Shown here: positions 1 to 9,361 of the stretch, piece after piece | How positions within the stretch are numbered: the first letter of the stretch is position 1 | How the letters are laid out: the number at the start of each line of letters is the position of its first letter | Assembly: GCA_036556425.1 (NCBI GenBank) | Contig: DATBJJ010000003.1 | Span: 1-64,000 of the forward strand | DNA from: DATBJJ01 sp036556425 | GTDB taxonomy: Bacteria > Acidobacteriota > Vicinamibacteria > Vicinamibacterales > 2-12-FULL-66-21 | Reading direction: 5' to 3' | DNA: 64,000 bases | Translations under genes and position numbers: made by a program | The notes under the pieces: model-generated | The model's input: the letters and a program-made list of their open reading frames with translations, nothing else | Databases searched by the model: none | Told to the model about the DNA's origin: nothing

Positions 1-1
1 C

Positions 2-841
2 GATGGCATTCCCGTGGTGGACGTGGCAACGATCCTTCGACGTCATCCGACCGTGTGCCTTGTCGACGGCCTGGCCTATGACAATCCACCGGGCAGCCGG
101 CATCGCAAGCGGTATGAGGACGTTCAGGAGATCGTCGACCAGGGCGTCTCCGTGCTCACGTCCATAAATCTGGAGTACGTCGACGAACAACAGGAATTCG
201 TGCGCACGGTGACCGGGGCGGCGCCCCAGGAAACCGTTCCGCAAAGTTTCATTGCATCCGCCGACGAAGTCGTTGTGGTCGATGCACCAGCAGAAGCGGT
301 GCTGGAGGAATGGGACGGCGAAGGGCTGATGCTGCATGCGCGCCTGGCGCTGCAGCTCTCGCAGTTGCGCGAGCGGGCGCTCCTGCTGACCGCCGACGTC
401 GTGGATCGCCAGCTCGAGGCGTACCTCGAGCTCCATGGCATTGAAGCATCCTGGGGGACGCAGGAGCGCATTCTGGTCTGCATGACGCCCCGGGCGGATG
501 CCACGGCCATGCTCGCCAGCGGCCGGCGCAACGCCGATCGATTTCATGGTGAACTGTTCGCCATCTACGTCAACCAGCCGAATCTGTCCCCGCAGGACCG
601 CATCGCCAACGAGCGGAACATCAAGGTGGCGCGTGCCGAGCGGGCCCGTATCGACGTCCTCGACGGAAAGGACCCTGTCGCAACGATCCTCGAGTACGCG
701 CGCGAGCACGGCATCACGCAGATCTTCGTCGGCCACAATCTCCGGCGCGACTGGCGGGCCCGCCTCCGCGGCAGCCCACTGGATCGGCTCATCGAAGGCG
801 CCGAAGGTATCGACGTCCGCGTTTTCCCCCACCGCACGTGA
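2..841 (+). CDS. KdpD-like sensor domain plus USP protein, 5' partial
   Basis: The frame is open from base 2, so the gene starts outside the window. The visible part is the second half of a KdpD N-terminal sensor domain followed by a universal-stress-protein-like domain from about residue 155. No histidine kinase or GAF domain follows, so this is a stand-alone sensory/ligand-binding protein, probably cytoplasmic. The Walker B-like segment reads VDGLAYDN where KdpD has a DE-x-x-HTN type motif, so nucleotide hydrolysis is doubtful. Its TGA overlaps the GTG of the next gene (GTGA), indicating translational coupling with a paralogue. A role in potassium or turgor sensing is inferred only from the family. 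Confidence 0.8.
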   Translation, partial: DGIPVVDVATILRRHPTVCLVDGLAYDNPPGSRHRKRYEDVQEIVDQGVSVLTSINLEYVDEQQEFVRTVTGAAPQETVPQSFIASADEVVVVDAPAEAVLEEWDGEGLMLHARLALQLSQLRERALLLTADVVDRQLEAYLELHGIEASWGTQERILVCMTPRADATAMLASGRRNADRFHGELFAIYVNQPNLSPQDRIANERNIKVARAERARIDVLDGKDPVATILEYAREHGITQIFVGHNLRRDWRARLRGSPLDRLIEGAEGIDVRVFPHRT

Positions 842-1962
842 CCACGGTCCCTCCCAAGCGCGGACGCCTCAAAATCTTTCTCGGGTACGCCGCTGGCGTC
901 GGAAAAACGTATCAGATGTTGACCGAAGCCCGAGAGTTGAAGAAACAGGGAGTCGACATCGTGGTGGCGTATTTCGAGCCGCATGGCCGTAAGGACACCA
1001 TGGCGCTTGTTGAGGGTCTCGAATTGATTCCGAGGAGGACCATCGAGTACAAGGGCTCGTTCCTCGAAGAAATGGACACGGATAACGTGCTCCGACGGCA
1101 CCCGCAGATGGCGGTTGTTGACGAGTTTCCTCACACGAACGTGCCCGGTTCGCCACGCGCCAAGCGGTGGGAGGACGTGCGTGTGCTACTCGACGCGGGC
1201 ATCGACGTGCTCACGACCATGAACGTACAGCACGTGGAGAGCCTGAACGATCAGATCTGGCAGAGCACCGGTGTGCGCGTTCGGGAGACGGTGCCGGACT
1301 GGGTGGTCAAGCAGGCGGACGAGGTCGTGATGGTCGATTTGACGCCGCGAGCCCTGCTCAACCGGTTGGAACGTGGTGTCGTCTATCCGCCCGACCGTGC
1401 CCGCGCGGCGCTTCAGAATTTCTTCAGGGAGCCGACCCTCGTGGCTTTGCGAGAGCTGGCGATGCGCCAAACGGCCCACACGATCGGGAGCCGGCAGCAT
1501 CCCGAGGAATCCACGCTCGCCGCACCGGCGGCACAACCGTCGGTAGAGGCGAGCGAGCGCCTGCTCCTCGTGATCGAACCGGATCCGGCCAGTGCCGCGC
1601 TGATTCGCCGGGGTCGCCGCGTAGCGGACTACTTGCGCGCCGATTGCCTTGGTGTATACGTCGGGGCGACGGCCGATCTGCGGCATCTCAGCGACGACGA
1701 TCGCGATCGACTTCAGCGTCATCTCGGCTTTGCCCAAGCGCTCCAGATCGAGACGCGCGTGTTGGAAGGGGCGGATTTTGCGGAAACGCTCGTGACGTTC
1801 GCGAGGCAGCAAAGGGTCACGCAAATCTTCGTCTCTCGGCAAAAGGAGCGAACGTTGCGAAGCTGGCTCACGGAAGGACTCGTTCAGCAAATCGTGAATC
1901 TCGCGCAAGATATGCAGGTCACCGTCGTTGCCGATCGCTCCGTGCGAAAGCGCGGCGCATAG
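838..1962 (+). CDS. Stand-alone KdpD sensor domain plus USP protein
   Basis: A 374-residue protein with the KdpD N-terminal domain at residues 10-220. It has an intact P-loop GYAAGVGKT (16-24), a Walker B DEFPHTN (95-101) and the family signature around LTTMNVQHVESLND. A USP-like domain occupies about 238-365. Transmembrane, GAF and kinase parts of true KdpD are absent. The GTG start sits inside the stop of the preceding paralogue. In KdpD these domains sense K+ or turgor and in some bacteria bind c-di-AMP; here the output partner is unknown, and no kdpFABC genes are visible. Confidence 0.85.
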   Translation: MTTVPPKRGRLKIFLGYAAGVGKTYQMLTEARELKKQGVDIVVAYFEPHGRKDTMALVEGLELIPRRTIEYKGSFLEEMDTDNVLRRHPQMAVVDEFPHTNVPGSPRAKRWEDVRVLLDAGIDVLTTMNVQHVESLNDQIWQSTGVRVRETVPDWVVKQADEVVMVDLTPRALLNRLERGVVYPPDRARAALQNFFREPTLVALRELAMRQTAHTIGSRQHPEESTLAAPAAQPSVEASERLLLVIEPDPASAALIRRGRRVADYLRADCLGVYVGATADLRHLSDDDRDRLQRHLGFAQALQIETRVLEGADFAETLVTFARQQRVTQIFVSRQKERTLRSWLTEGLVQQIVNLAQDMQVTVVADRSVRKRGA

Positions 1963-2142
1963 CCGCGGATACGGCTGGTCGTGGAGGCAATCTCCAGGCG
2001 CGGCTGTCCTTCTGCGGAGCGATTGAAGCAGTGCCTTCATGAACTCGGAAGGCGCGTTGCGGCCGCCGCGCTCTCCAATTCGCGCGTTCTCCTTTCTCTG
2101 ATGCGAAGGGATGATCGAGTTGCGTCCGCTGAGATCCGTACA

Positions 2143-2161
2143 TCGCATCGCGGCGATGCGA
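2143..2161. other. Perfect 9-bp inverted repeat downstream of the kdpD-like pair
   Basis: TCGCATCGC and GCGATGCGA face each other around a single central base. The repeat lies between the kdpD-like genes and the padR promoter. No T-run follows, so it could be a protein site or a rho-dependent end rather than a classic terminator. Confidence 0.35.
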
Positions 2162-2175
2162 CAGCCCGGCGGTTC

Positions 2176-2207
2176 TCTATTTGACATCCAAATAGAATGC
2201 GTATATT
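2176..2207 (+). promoter_or_regulatory. padR promoter with overlapping palindromic operator
   Basis: TTGACA (2181-2186) and TATATT (2202-2207) form a promoter with a 15-base spacer. The arms TCTATTTG (2176-2183) and CAAATAGA (2189-2196) are an 8-bp perfect inverted repeat covering the -35 box, well placed for PadR auto-repression. Only 8 bases separate the -10 box from the GTG at 2216, so the transcript would be leaderless or nearly so. Operator function is inferred. Confidence 0.6.
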
Positions 2208-2215
2208 CCATTGGC

Positions 2216-2563
2216 GTGGCTAATCAAGGGCCCGCCAAAGCCGACGTCCTGCAGGGGACGCTCGACATCATGATCCTGCAGACGCTTGTCACATTGGGGG
2301 CGTCGCACGGATACGCCATCGCGGCGCGCCTTGAGCAGGTGTCGAGCGGTCGCGTGCAGCTGAACATGGGCACCCTCTATCCAGGACTGATGCGGCTCGA
2401 GCAACGCGGCTTCATCAGCGGCACATGGGGCGTGACCGACAACAAGCGCCGGGCACGCTTCTATGCGATTACCGCGGCCGGCCGCAGGCAGCTCGCGGTC
2501 GACAAGCGGGAATGGAATCGGACGGTGACGACCATGCAGGCGCTGCTGAGCGAGTCGAAGTGA
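2216..2563 (+). CDS. PadR family transcriptional regulator
   Basis: A 115-residue winged-helix PadR protein. The N-terminal signature KADVLQGTLDIMILQTL, the HGYAIAARLE helix and the wing residues NKRRARFYAITAAGRRQL are typical. GTG 2216 is chosen because it sits just before the conserved KADVLQGTLD start of the family and just after a good promoter; an in-frame ATG at 2111 would add an unrelated tail lying across the promoter. The stop overlaps the start of the ADOP permease (TGATG), so the pair is translated together, and PadR probably controls that transporter and itself. Confidence 0.93.
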   Translation: MANQGPAKADVLQGTLDIMILQTLVTLGASHGYAIAARLEQVSSGRVQLNMGTLYPGLMRLEQRGFISGTWGVTDNKRRARFYAITAAGRRQLAVDKREWNRTVTTMQALLSESK

Positions 2564-5223
2564 TGTCCGTCATGCGCGAGTGGCTGCGGCGGCTGTGGGC
2601 CACGTTCCGCAACGCGCCCGAGGACGCCGTCATGCAGGAGGAGCTGAGGCTTCACCTCGACATGCTCGCGGCCGACTTGCAGCGCCGCGGCGTGACGCCG
2701 GAGGAAGCGCTGCGCCAGGCGCGCCGGCAGGCGGGCGGCGTCGCGCAGGCGATGGAGCAGCGGCGCGATCAGCGCGGTCTGCCGTGGCTCGAGGGTCTGC
2801 TACAGGACGCGCGCTTCGGCACGCGGATGCTCCGGCGCGCGCCCGTGGTTACGGCCGTGGCGCTCCTCACACTGACCCTCGCCATCGGCGCCAACACCGC
2901 CATCTTCAGCCTCGTCGATCCGCTGTTGTTTCGCGATGTGCCCGTGCGTGATCCTGCCCGCCTTGTGCAGTTCACGTATCAGTATCCGCGTGACCCGCCG
3001 CTGAACAACTTCGGTCTCGCCTATTACGAGCAGGTTCGCGACGGGAACCACGTCTTCTCTGATCTGTTCGGCCTCGCGGCGCTGACGACCGAGTCGCGTA
3101 CGGGTGAGGATCCGATCGCTGCCGAGGTGGTCACCGGCAATTTCTTCCAGGCGCTTGGCGTGCGGCCGGCGCTGGGCCGCGTGCTCGACGTCTCCGACGA
3201 CAAGCCCGGCGCGGCCGCGGCCGCAGTCGTGAGCTGGCGCTACTGGAAGAGTCGATTCAACGGCGACCTGCGGGTTCTCGGCTCCGCCATCGACATCAAA
3301 GATACCCGCGTGCCCGCGCCCATGCATGTCACGGTAGTGGGTGTTGCCCAACGGGAATTTTCCGGGATCGTCGTCGGCTATCGTCCGGACGTCTGGATTT
3401 CGCTCTCCGCGGTGCCGGATGCCATGCGATCCCGAGGGGGGCTGGCCCTCGCCGCGCGGCTCAAGCCGGCCGTGTCCATCGACCAGGCACGTGCCGAGAT
3501 GCGGGTGCTATATCGGCCGACAAGAGATGCTCTTGCACAGCGAGATCCGCAGTGGCTTCGGGTCGAAATCGATGTCACGCCGGCGCGCACCGGACTCTCG
3601 ACCCCTCTGCATCAGCAGTTCGGCGGGCCGCTGCTGCTGCTGATGACGATGGTCGGCGGCGTGCTGCTGCTGGCGTGCGTCAACATCGGCAGCCTGCTGC
3701 TCGCGCGCGGCGCCGCGCGGCAGCAGGAGATGGCGGTCCGCGTTTCGCTCGGCGCCGGCCGCTTCCGCATCGTACGGCAGGTGCTGACCGAATCGTTGCT
3801 CCTCGCCGCGATTGGCGGCGTTCTGGGCATCGTCGGCGCGCGATTCGGCGCGACGATGCTGATGCGGATCATGATGTCGGGTACGCGATCGCCAGGTCCT
3901 TCGCCGCATCTGGACATTCCACTCGATGCGCGGGTGCTGATGTTCACGGTCGTCGTCACAGTGCTGGCCGCGCTCCTCTTCGGGCTCATGCCTGCGATCG
4001 CCGCGTTCGTGTCCACCCCGGCGCCGGCTCTGCGCCAGAGCGGTGCGGCCCAGCCGAGATCCCGGCGCGTCTTCGGCAACGGACTGGTGGTCGCACAAGT
4101 GGCTATCTCCCTAGCGCTCCTGAGCGTGTCGCAGCTGTCCATCGCGCATCTGCGCCACCTGCGTGATCGCAGTCTCGGCTTCGATCGCCATGGTGTGCTG
4201 CTGGTCTCAGTCAATACGTCGCGCGCGCAGAATCGGCAGCAGCTCGCGGCACTCTACCAGGACATCGTTCCCCGCCTGGAGGCGATTCCTGGCGTGCGTG
4301 CGGTTGCGGCGAGCGGGTTGACGCCCGGTGCCCTCGCCGCCGCGAGCCGCTTCCTGCAAGCCGAAGGATTCGACGAACCCGTGCAGGACAGGGCGCGGGT
4401 GTCGCTGAATTGGGTGTCTCCCAACTATTTCGCCACCTTCGGAACGCCGCTCCTGGCGGGACGGGACTTCAGCGACGCTGACTCCCAAGAGCCGCGCCGC
4501 GTCATCGTCAACCAGGCGCTGGCGCGGCGGTACTTCGCCGGCCGCGATCCGATTGGCCGCCACGTCTGGCTCGAGAACGAACGCGATCCCTACGAGATCA
4601 TCGGCGTCGCCGGGGATGCGAAGTACCAGGACATCAGGCTCCCCGCGCCGCCCATCGTCTACGTCTTCGCGCCGATGTCGAGAGGATCGACCACGCTTTC
4701 ACTGCGGGCGGACGTCAATCCGACCACGGTCGCCGCCGACGCGCGCCGCATCGTTACCGAGGTGATGGGTGCCGATTCGGTGCGACGCGTGACCACGCTG
4801 GCCGAGCAGGTCGATGCCGCCGTCGTACCCGAGCGGTTGATGTCGATCCTGGGCGGATTCTTTGGCACGGTTGGCGCGCTGCTCGCGGCCATTGGTCTGT
4901 ACGGGCTTCTCGCCTATACCGTCGCGCGCCAGACAAAGGAGATCGGGATTCGCATGGCGCTCGGCGCGACGCGCGGTGACGTCATGCGGATGATGGTGCG
5001 CCGCGGGCTGACGCTCGTCGCCGCTGGGTTCGTTGTCGGTGCGCCGGTAGCGTTCTGGGGAACACGATTCGCCGCGACAGCGATCGAAGACCTTTCGGGC
5101 GGCGGCGTGCCGCCCGTTGCAACGGCCGCGGTGGCCATGCTCATCGTTGCGGCGCTGGCGGCGTTCATGCCGGCGCACCGCGCCACGCGCGTCCAGCCCG
5201 TCATCGCGCTCCGGTCGGAATAG
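2563..5223 (+). CDS. ADOP-family MacB/FtsX-like ABC transporter permease (1)
   Basis: An 886-residue inner-membrane permease of the acidobacterial duplicated orphan permease type. It has a soluble N-terminal segment of about 90 residues rich in Glu/Arg, then two MacB_PCD periplasmic domains, each followed by an FtsX domain. The first FtsX core has LACVNIGSLLLARGAARQQE and the second has GLYGLLAYTVARQTKEIGIR. The C-terminus ends in PVIALRSE, typical of the family. ATG 2563 overlaps the padR stop. No ATPase gene is adjacent, hence 'orphan'. By analogy with MacB it may work in mechanotransmission-driven export or efflux; the substrate is unknown. Confidence 0.92.
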   Translation: MSVMREWLRRLWATFRNAPEDAVMQEELRLHLDMLAADLQRRGVTPEEALRQARRQAGGVAQAMEQRRDQRGLPWLEGLLQDARFGTRMLRRAPVVTAVALLTLTLAIGANTAIFSLVDPLLFRDVPVRDPARLVQFTYQYPRDPPLNNFGLAYYEQVRDGNHVFSDLFGLAALTTESRTGEDPIAAEVVTGNFFQALGVRPALGRVLDVSDDKPGAAAAAVVSWRYWKSRFNGDLRVLGSAIDIKDTRVPAPMHVTVVGVAQREFSGIVVGYRPDVWISLSAVPDAMRSRGGLALAARLKPAVSIDQARAEMRVLYRPTRDALAQRDPQWLRVEIDVTPARTGLSTPLHQQFGGPLLLLMTMVGGVLLLACVNIGSLLLARGAARQQEMAVRVSLGAGRFRIVRQVLTESLLLAAIGGVLGIVGARFGATMLMRIMMSGTRSPGPSPHLDIPLDARVLMFTVVVTVLAALLFGLMPAIAAFVSTPAPALRQSGAAQPRSRRVFGNGLVVAQVAISLALLSVSQLSIAHLRHLRDRSLGFDRHGVLLVSVNTSRAQNRQQLAALYQDIVPRLEAIPGVRAVAASGLTPGALAAASRFLQAEGFDEPVQDRARVSLNWVSPNYFATFGTPLLAGRDFSDADSQEPRRVIVNQALARRYFAGRDPIGRHVWLENERDPYEIIGVAGDAKYQDIRLPAPPIVYVFAPMSRGSTTLSLRADVNPTTVAADARRIVTEVMGADSVRRVTTLAEQVDAAVVPERLMSILGGFFGTVGALLAAIGLYGLLAYTVARQTKEIGIRMALGATRGDVMRMMVRRGLTLVAAGFVVGAPVAFWGTRFAATAIEDLSGGGVPPVATAAVAMLIVAALAAFMPAHRATRVQPVIALRSE

Positions 5224-5353
5224 CCTGCAACAGGAACTCCAAGCCGAGCTTTTTCGCGGGATGAACGCCGTGCGCGGTCCCCGAGACTCTCCGATGAGAG
5301 AAGCCGAAGCGAGGTCAGGGAGACAGGGGCGACCGATAAGCCAGCGGTGCCCG

Positions 5354-5935
5354 TCAGTGTTTGTGCTTGTGGCTGTGGGCGGGTTCGTGTGGCTCGCCCA
5401 TTTCGTCCGGTGACTTGGGGTTCAGCGCCTCCATCTCCTTGATCTCTTCGGCGCTGAGCTTCGGCAGGTGACGCACGAAGTGCACGAGCCGCCAGCTGGC
5501 CATCTCCCCTTCCTTCGTGCCTGTGCTCCACGCCGGCATCCCGGTGAAGCGAACGCCGTTCTCGATGATCCAGAACAGCTCGCCGTCAGACAAGTTCTGC
5601 GTCTGCGCGAGCCGCATGTCGGGAGCCTTCGGCCACATCCCGCGGCCCATCGCCGTGTCGCCGCTGCCGTTGTTCGCGTGGCACGTCGCGCAGTGATCGG
5701 CGAAGTGCGCACGGCCTTCGGCAATCACGTCCGCAGAAGATTGAACGGGATTCGTCAGCGATTTCGCCCGGCGGGCGATCGCCATGTCGCGGACCCGCCG
5801 CGCCGCGAACTGCTCGACACGTCCCGGCTGATCCTTGGCGCTCACGCCGCGGCCGAGGACGTACCAGAACCCCATCGCTCCCACGGCAATGCCGAGAATC
5901 AGAAGCAGCAGAAACGCTTTCAGTACAGCTCGCAT
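5354..5935 (-). CDS. Membrane-anchored monoheme cytochrome c
   Basis: A 193-residue protein with an N-terminal membrane anchor (residues 4-27) and a class I cytochrome c domain. The heme site CATCH is at 82-86, and FTGMPAW supplies a likely distal Met. The ATG at 5935 has GAGGTGG just upstream. The tail is His-rich (HEPAHSHKHKH), unusual for this fold and possibly metal binding. It is transcribed away from the ADOP gene at 6214. An electron-transfer role at the outer face of the inner membrane is expected; the partner is not visible. Confidence 0.9.
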   Translation of the reverse strand: MRAVLKAFLLLLILGIAVGAMGFWYVLGRGVSAKDQPGRVEQFAARRVRDMAIARRAKSLTNPVQSSADVIAEGRAHFADHCATCHANNGSGDTAMGRGMWPKAPDMRLAQTQNLSDGELFWIIENGVRFTGMPAWSTGTKEGEMASWRLVHFVRHLPKLSAEEIKEMEALNPKSPDEMGEPHEPAHSHKHKH

Positions 5936-6213
5936 CGCCACCTCGCTAGGCGCCGACTGAATCTGCAACTGCGGTGCCCATTTCTCGTCAGGTTGACGTT
6001 CGGCCTGAGCCGGGCGTCATCGCCATCGTCATCGGAACGGCGCTCGTGGTGCTCGATCCGGTGACGATCCTGCGCGCCGACTGAACTTCCTGTCAACCGA
6101 TCGCCTCTTCATGCGTAATTAATGGACGAAACACCTGGGCGCGTGAGCCACGCGCCTGGTTGCAATAGTAAGATATCTGAGTAAGACTGCTCCGCACGTC
6201 AGGAGGTCACGGG

Positions 6214-8895
6214 ATGTCGTGGTGGTCGCGGATCGCGAACGTATTCCGCTCGGCGCGCGTCGAGGATGACTTGGAGGAAGAGCTTCAATTCCATCGCGAC
6301 GAGCGTATCAGGGAATGGCTTGCCGAGGGACGAACGCGGGCGGAGGCAGCGGTCGAAGCCCGCCGCCGGTTCGGGAATCCGATGAAATGGCGCGAAGACA
6401 GCCGCGACGTGAAGCTTCTGCCCTGGCTCGACTCGCTCGTCCGCGACACGCGGCTGGGATTGCGCATGCTGCGGAAGAACACAGTCGTCACGAGCGCGGC
6501 CATCGTGTCGCTGTCCCTCGCGCTCGGCGCGTGCGTGGCGGCGTTCTCGCTGGTGGACGCGTTGATCCTGAGGCCCCTTCCCGCCCGTCATCCCGAACAA
6601 CTGGTCTACCTCGCGTTTCCCACCTACTCGAGCGAGCGCCCGGAGGCGGATACGTTCAACGATCCGACTTTCGTGCGACTTCGCGAGGCCGCGCGGGAAC
6701 AGGTCGATCTCTTCGCGATGAGCACGCAAGTGGTCCGGCGAGCGATCTTTCCGGACGGTGGCGGCGAAAAGGAGCCGCTGCGGACGCAATACGTGTCCGG
6801 CGACGCGTTCGAGAAGCTGGGGATCGATCCCCGCGCCGGCCGGCTCATCCTCCCTGACGACGACAAAGAACCGGGCGCCAGTCCGGTGGCCGTCATCAGC
6901 CATGCGTACTGGATGCGCCGATTTGGCGGCGATCCGGCCGCTGTCGGGCGCTGGTTCACGATGGACGATCGTCAACTGCAGATCGTCGGCGTGGCCGAGC
7001 AACGTTTCACGGGAATCGAGCCGGGCCGTCCCACGGACGCATGGATCACGTACGCCATGTACAACCCGAGGGCGTTCGGCAACTACGATTTCAACTGGTT
7101 CCGCGTGCTGGGGCGCCTTCGGCCATCCGCGCGCGTCGAGCAGGCACAAAGCGTCCTCAGCGCAACGTTCTCGACCATACGCGCCGAGCGCGTGCCGTCG
7201 CTCGGGCCGAATCGATCGCCGGAAACCGTCGAGCGCTTCCTGCGAACGCCGTTGTATCTTCGATCGGCCGTCAACGGTCCGTCACCGCTCCGCCGCGAGT
7301 TCGAACGGTCGCTTTGGATTCTGATGTCGATCGCGGCGCTGGTCGTGTTGATAGCGGGTTCGAACGTCGCGAACCTGTTTCTCGCGCGAACGGCCGCGCG
7401 CGAGCGCGAGATGGCGCTGCGCCTGTCGATCGGCGCCGGCCGGGCGCGGCTGATCCAGCAGGTCCTCATCGAAAGCGCGATTGTTGCGGGCGCCGCCTGC
7501 GCGCTCGGGCTGCTCTTCGCGTCCATCGCCGGACCCGCGGTCGTCGCGATGCTCGCGCCGCCGGACGATCCGGTGCGGCTCGATCTTCGTCTCGATTGGC
7601 GCGCGATGGCATTCGCGGCCGCCCTTGCGTCGATCACGACGGCCGTCTTCGGGATCGTCCCGGCGCTGCGCGCGTCGGATGTGTCGCCGATCGTGGCGCT
7701 GAAGGCAGGCGGCGTGCGGTCAGGTCTCCGCACCGGTTTCATGCGCCCGTTCGTGGCGATGCAGGTGGCCTTCGGTCTGATCGTCGTATTCGTTGGCGGC
7801 TTGCTCGTGCTCTCGTTCGCGCGGCTGTCGTCCGTGAACCCGGGATTCGCCACGTCCGACGTGCTGCTGGTTTCACTCGAATCGGTCCGCCGCCTCGAAG
7901 CCAACGAGCAGCGCGACGCGCTGCTGCTCGTGAGCGACCGTTTGCGGAGCATTCCGGGCGTCCAATCCGTCAGCTCCGCCGAGTTCAATCCGATCGGACG
8001 GGCGTGGACGCACTACGTCCGCGTGCCGGGCACGCAGCACAAGAACATCGAGGCGACGATGGCGCCGGTGACGGCGGACTACTTCGAGACGATGAGAATC
8101 CCGGTGGTCGCGGGACGCGCGTTCGTGAATCGCGACATGGATCCGCAAAGCGCGGCGATCGTCATCAACGAAACATTCGCGAAGCTGTACTTCGGCGAGG
8201 CGTCACCCATCGGCGGCCGCATCGAAGCGCGATTCGCGGATCTCAACAGCCCCGAGATTCACGAAGTCGTCGGGGTCGTCGCCGACACCCGGTACGATCT
8301 GCGCAAGCTCGCGGCGCCTACCCTCTATATACCGTTTGCTCAGCGGACCACCGGCCGGTTGGGCACGATTCACGTGCGCGTATCCGGCAATGCGTCGTCG
8401 CTCGCGCTGCGTCTGCGCGAGGAAATCCGCGCCGCGAGCCGGTTGTTCCGCGTCACCTCGGTCAGACCTCAGTCCGCGGTGGTGAATCACACGCTGATTC
8501 GCGAGCGGCTGCTCGCGCTGCTCTCCGGGTTCTTCGCGATTGTCGGGCTCGTGCTCGCGGCGGTCGGCTTGTATGGCGTGTTGAGCTACTCGGTCGTTCA
8601 GCGGACGCGTGAGATCGGGATTCGCCTCGCGCTCGGCGCGCGACAGCTCGGCGTCGTGCGCATCGTGCTGTCGGAAGTTGGCATCGCGGCTTTCATCGGC
8701 GCGGGCTTCGGGTTGGCCGGCGGCCTCTATCTCTCTCGCTTCGTCCGCGCGCTGCTGTTCGAGATCACGCCGCTCGACGCGTGGAGCCTCGCGATTCCGA
8801 TCGGAACGCTGCTCGTCGCGGCGCTGCTCGCGGCGACGATTCCAACGCTGCGCGCCGCGCGCGTGGATCCGGTGATCGCGCTTCGAAATGAATGA
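6214..8895 (+). CDS. ADOP-family MacB/FtsX-like ABC transporter permease (2)
   Basis: An 893-residue permease with the full ADOP layout. The N-terminal soluble segment contains RSARVEDDLEEELQFHRDER, a helical motif common in this family. Two periplasmic MacB_PCD plus FtsX units follow, with cores SNVANLFLARTAAREREMAL and GVLSYSVVQRTREIGIRLAL, and the C-terminus is DPVIALRNE. AGGAGG at 6201-6206 supports ATG 6214. Unlike copies 1, 3 and 5 it has no padR neighbour. The 278-bp upstream spacer to the divergent cytochrome holds repeated AGTAAGA words but no confident promoter. Confidence 0.92.
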   Translation: MSWWSRIANVFRSARVEDDLEEELQFHRDERIREWLAEGRTRAEAAVEARRRFGNPMKWREDSRDVKLLPWLDSLVRDTRLGLRMLRKNTVVTSAAIVSLSLALGACVAAFSLVDALILRPLPARHPEQLVYLAFPTYSSERPEADTFNDPTFVRLREAAREQVDLFAMSTQVVRRAIFPDGGGEKEPLRTQYVSGDAFEKLGIDPRAGRLILPDDDKEPGASPVAVISHAYWMRRFGGDPAAVGRWFTMDDRQLQIVGVAEQRFTGIEPGRPTDAWITYAMYNPRAFGNYDFNWFRVLGRLRPSARVEQAQSVLSATFSTIRAERVPSLGPNRSPETVERFLRTPLYLRSAVNGPSPLRREFERSLWILMSIAALVVLIAGSNVANLFLARTAAREREMALRLSIGAGRARLIQQVLIESAIVAGAACALGLLFASIAGPAVVAMLAPPDDPVRLDLRLDWRAMAFAAALASITTAVFGIVPALRASDVSPIVALKAGGVRSGLRTGFMRPFVAMQVAFGLIVVFVGGLLVLSFARLSSVNPGFATSDVLLVSLESVRRLEANEQRDALLLVSDRLRSIPGVQSVSSAEFNPIGRAWTHYVRVPGTQHKNIEATMAPVTADYFETMRIPVVAGRAFVNRDMDPQSAAIVINETFAKLYFGEASPIGGRIEARFADLNSPEIHEVVGVVADTRYDLRKLAAPTLYIPFAQRTTGRLGTIHVRVSGNASSLALRLREEIRAASRLFRVTSVRPQSAVVNHTLIRERLLALLSGFFAIVGLVLAAVGLYGVLSYSVVQRTREIGIRLALGARQLGVVRIVLSEVGIAAFIGAGFGLAGGLYLSRFVRALLFEITPLDAWSLAIPIGTLLVAALLAATIPTLRAARVDPVIALRNE

Positions 8896-8920
8896 CAAAC
8901 GACTTCAAGGAGACTCGTCG

Positions 8921-9325
8921 ATGACTCGCAGATGGTTCGTGCTGGCCTGTTGTCTGATGCTGACCGCCCCGGCGACGTCGGCGCAATCCCGCGGCGGAAA
9001 GCCGACAGCGAAATCCGATCCGATCACCGGCACGTGGACCGGCGAGCTCGTTCCTCCCGATGGCGGCAGCCGGCCCGTCAAGATGGAGCTGAAGTTCGAC
9101 GGCAAAAGCATAACCGGCATCGTGTCGGGCATGCCGAATCCCGCCGATGTGAAGGCCGGCAGCACGTTCGATCCGAAGACCGGCGCGCTGAAGCTCCAAT
9201 TGGGCCGGGCCGACGGTCCCGCCGTTCTCCTCACGCTCGAGGGCACCGTGGCGAAGGGCACGGCGAGCGGCAAGGCAACCGGCGACGGCGGCGGCGGCAC
9301 GTTCAAACTGACGAAGAAGCCCTAG
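8921..9325 (+). CDS. Small exported protein of unknown function
   Basis: A 134-residue protein with a Sec signal peptide (cleavage near TSAQS, residue 22). A compact beta-rich domain follows, with ITGTWTGELVPPDGGSRPV and a repeated Gly/Lys pattern at the end (ASGKATGDGGGGTFKLTKK). AAGGAG precedes ATG 8921. The layout resembles small lipocalin- or avidin-like beta-barrel domains of exported acidobacterial proteins, but no family is recognised with confidence. It starts 25 bases after the ADOP stop and may share its transcript. Confidence 0.75.
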   Translation: MTRRWFVLACCLMLTAPATSAQSRGGKPTAKSDPITGTWTGELVPPDGGSRPVKMELKFDGKSITGIVSGMPNPADVKAGSTFDPKTGALKLQLGRADGPAVLLTLEGTVAKGTASGKATGDGGGGTFKLTKKP

Positions 9326-9361
9326 TCTCACTGGACCGGATATCATGCGCTCCACCAGCGC

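Noticed and set aside
14..16. GTG 14 as the true start of the first KdpD-like gene.
   Set aside because: The same frame is open to base 2 and the KdpD domain is cut in the middle, so the gene is truncated by the window edge.
2425..2562. Upstream in-frame extension of ADOP copy 1 from 2425.
   Set aside because: The extra 46 residues lie inside padR and do not look like the family. ATG 2563 overlaps the padR stop and gives the normal N-terminus.
5974..6084. A 36-codon plus-strand frame (VPISRQVDVRPEP and on to VTILRAD) in the spacer before ADOP copy 2.
   Set aside because: Reasonable codon use, but no ribosome site or promoter and no recognised family; could be a gene remnant.
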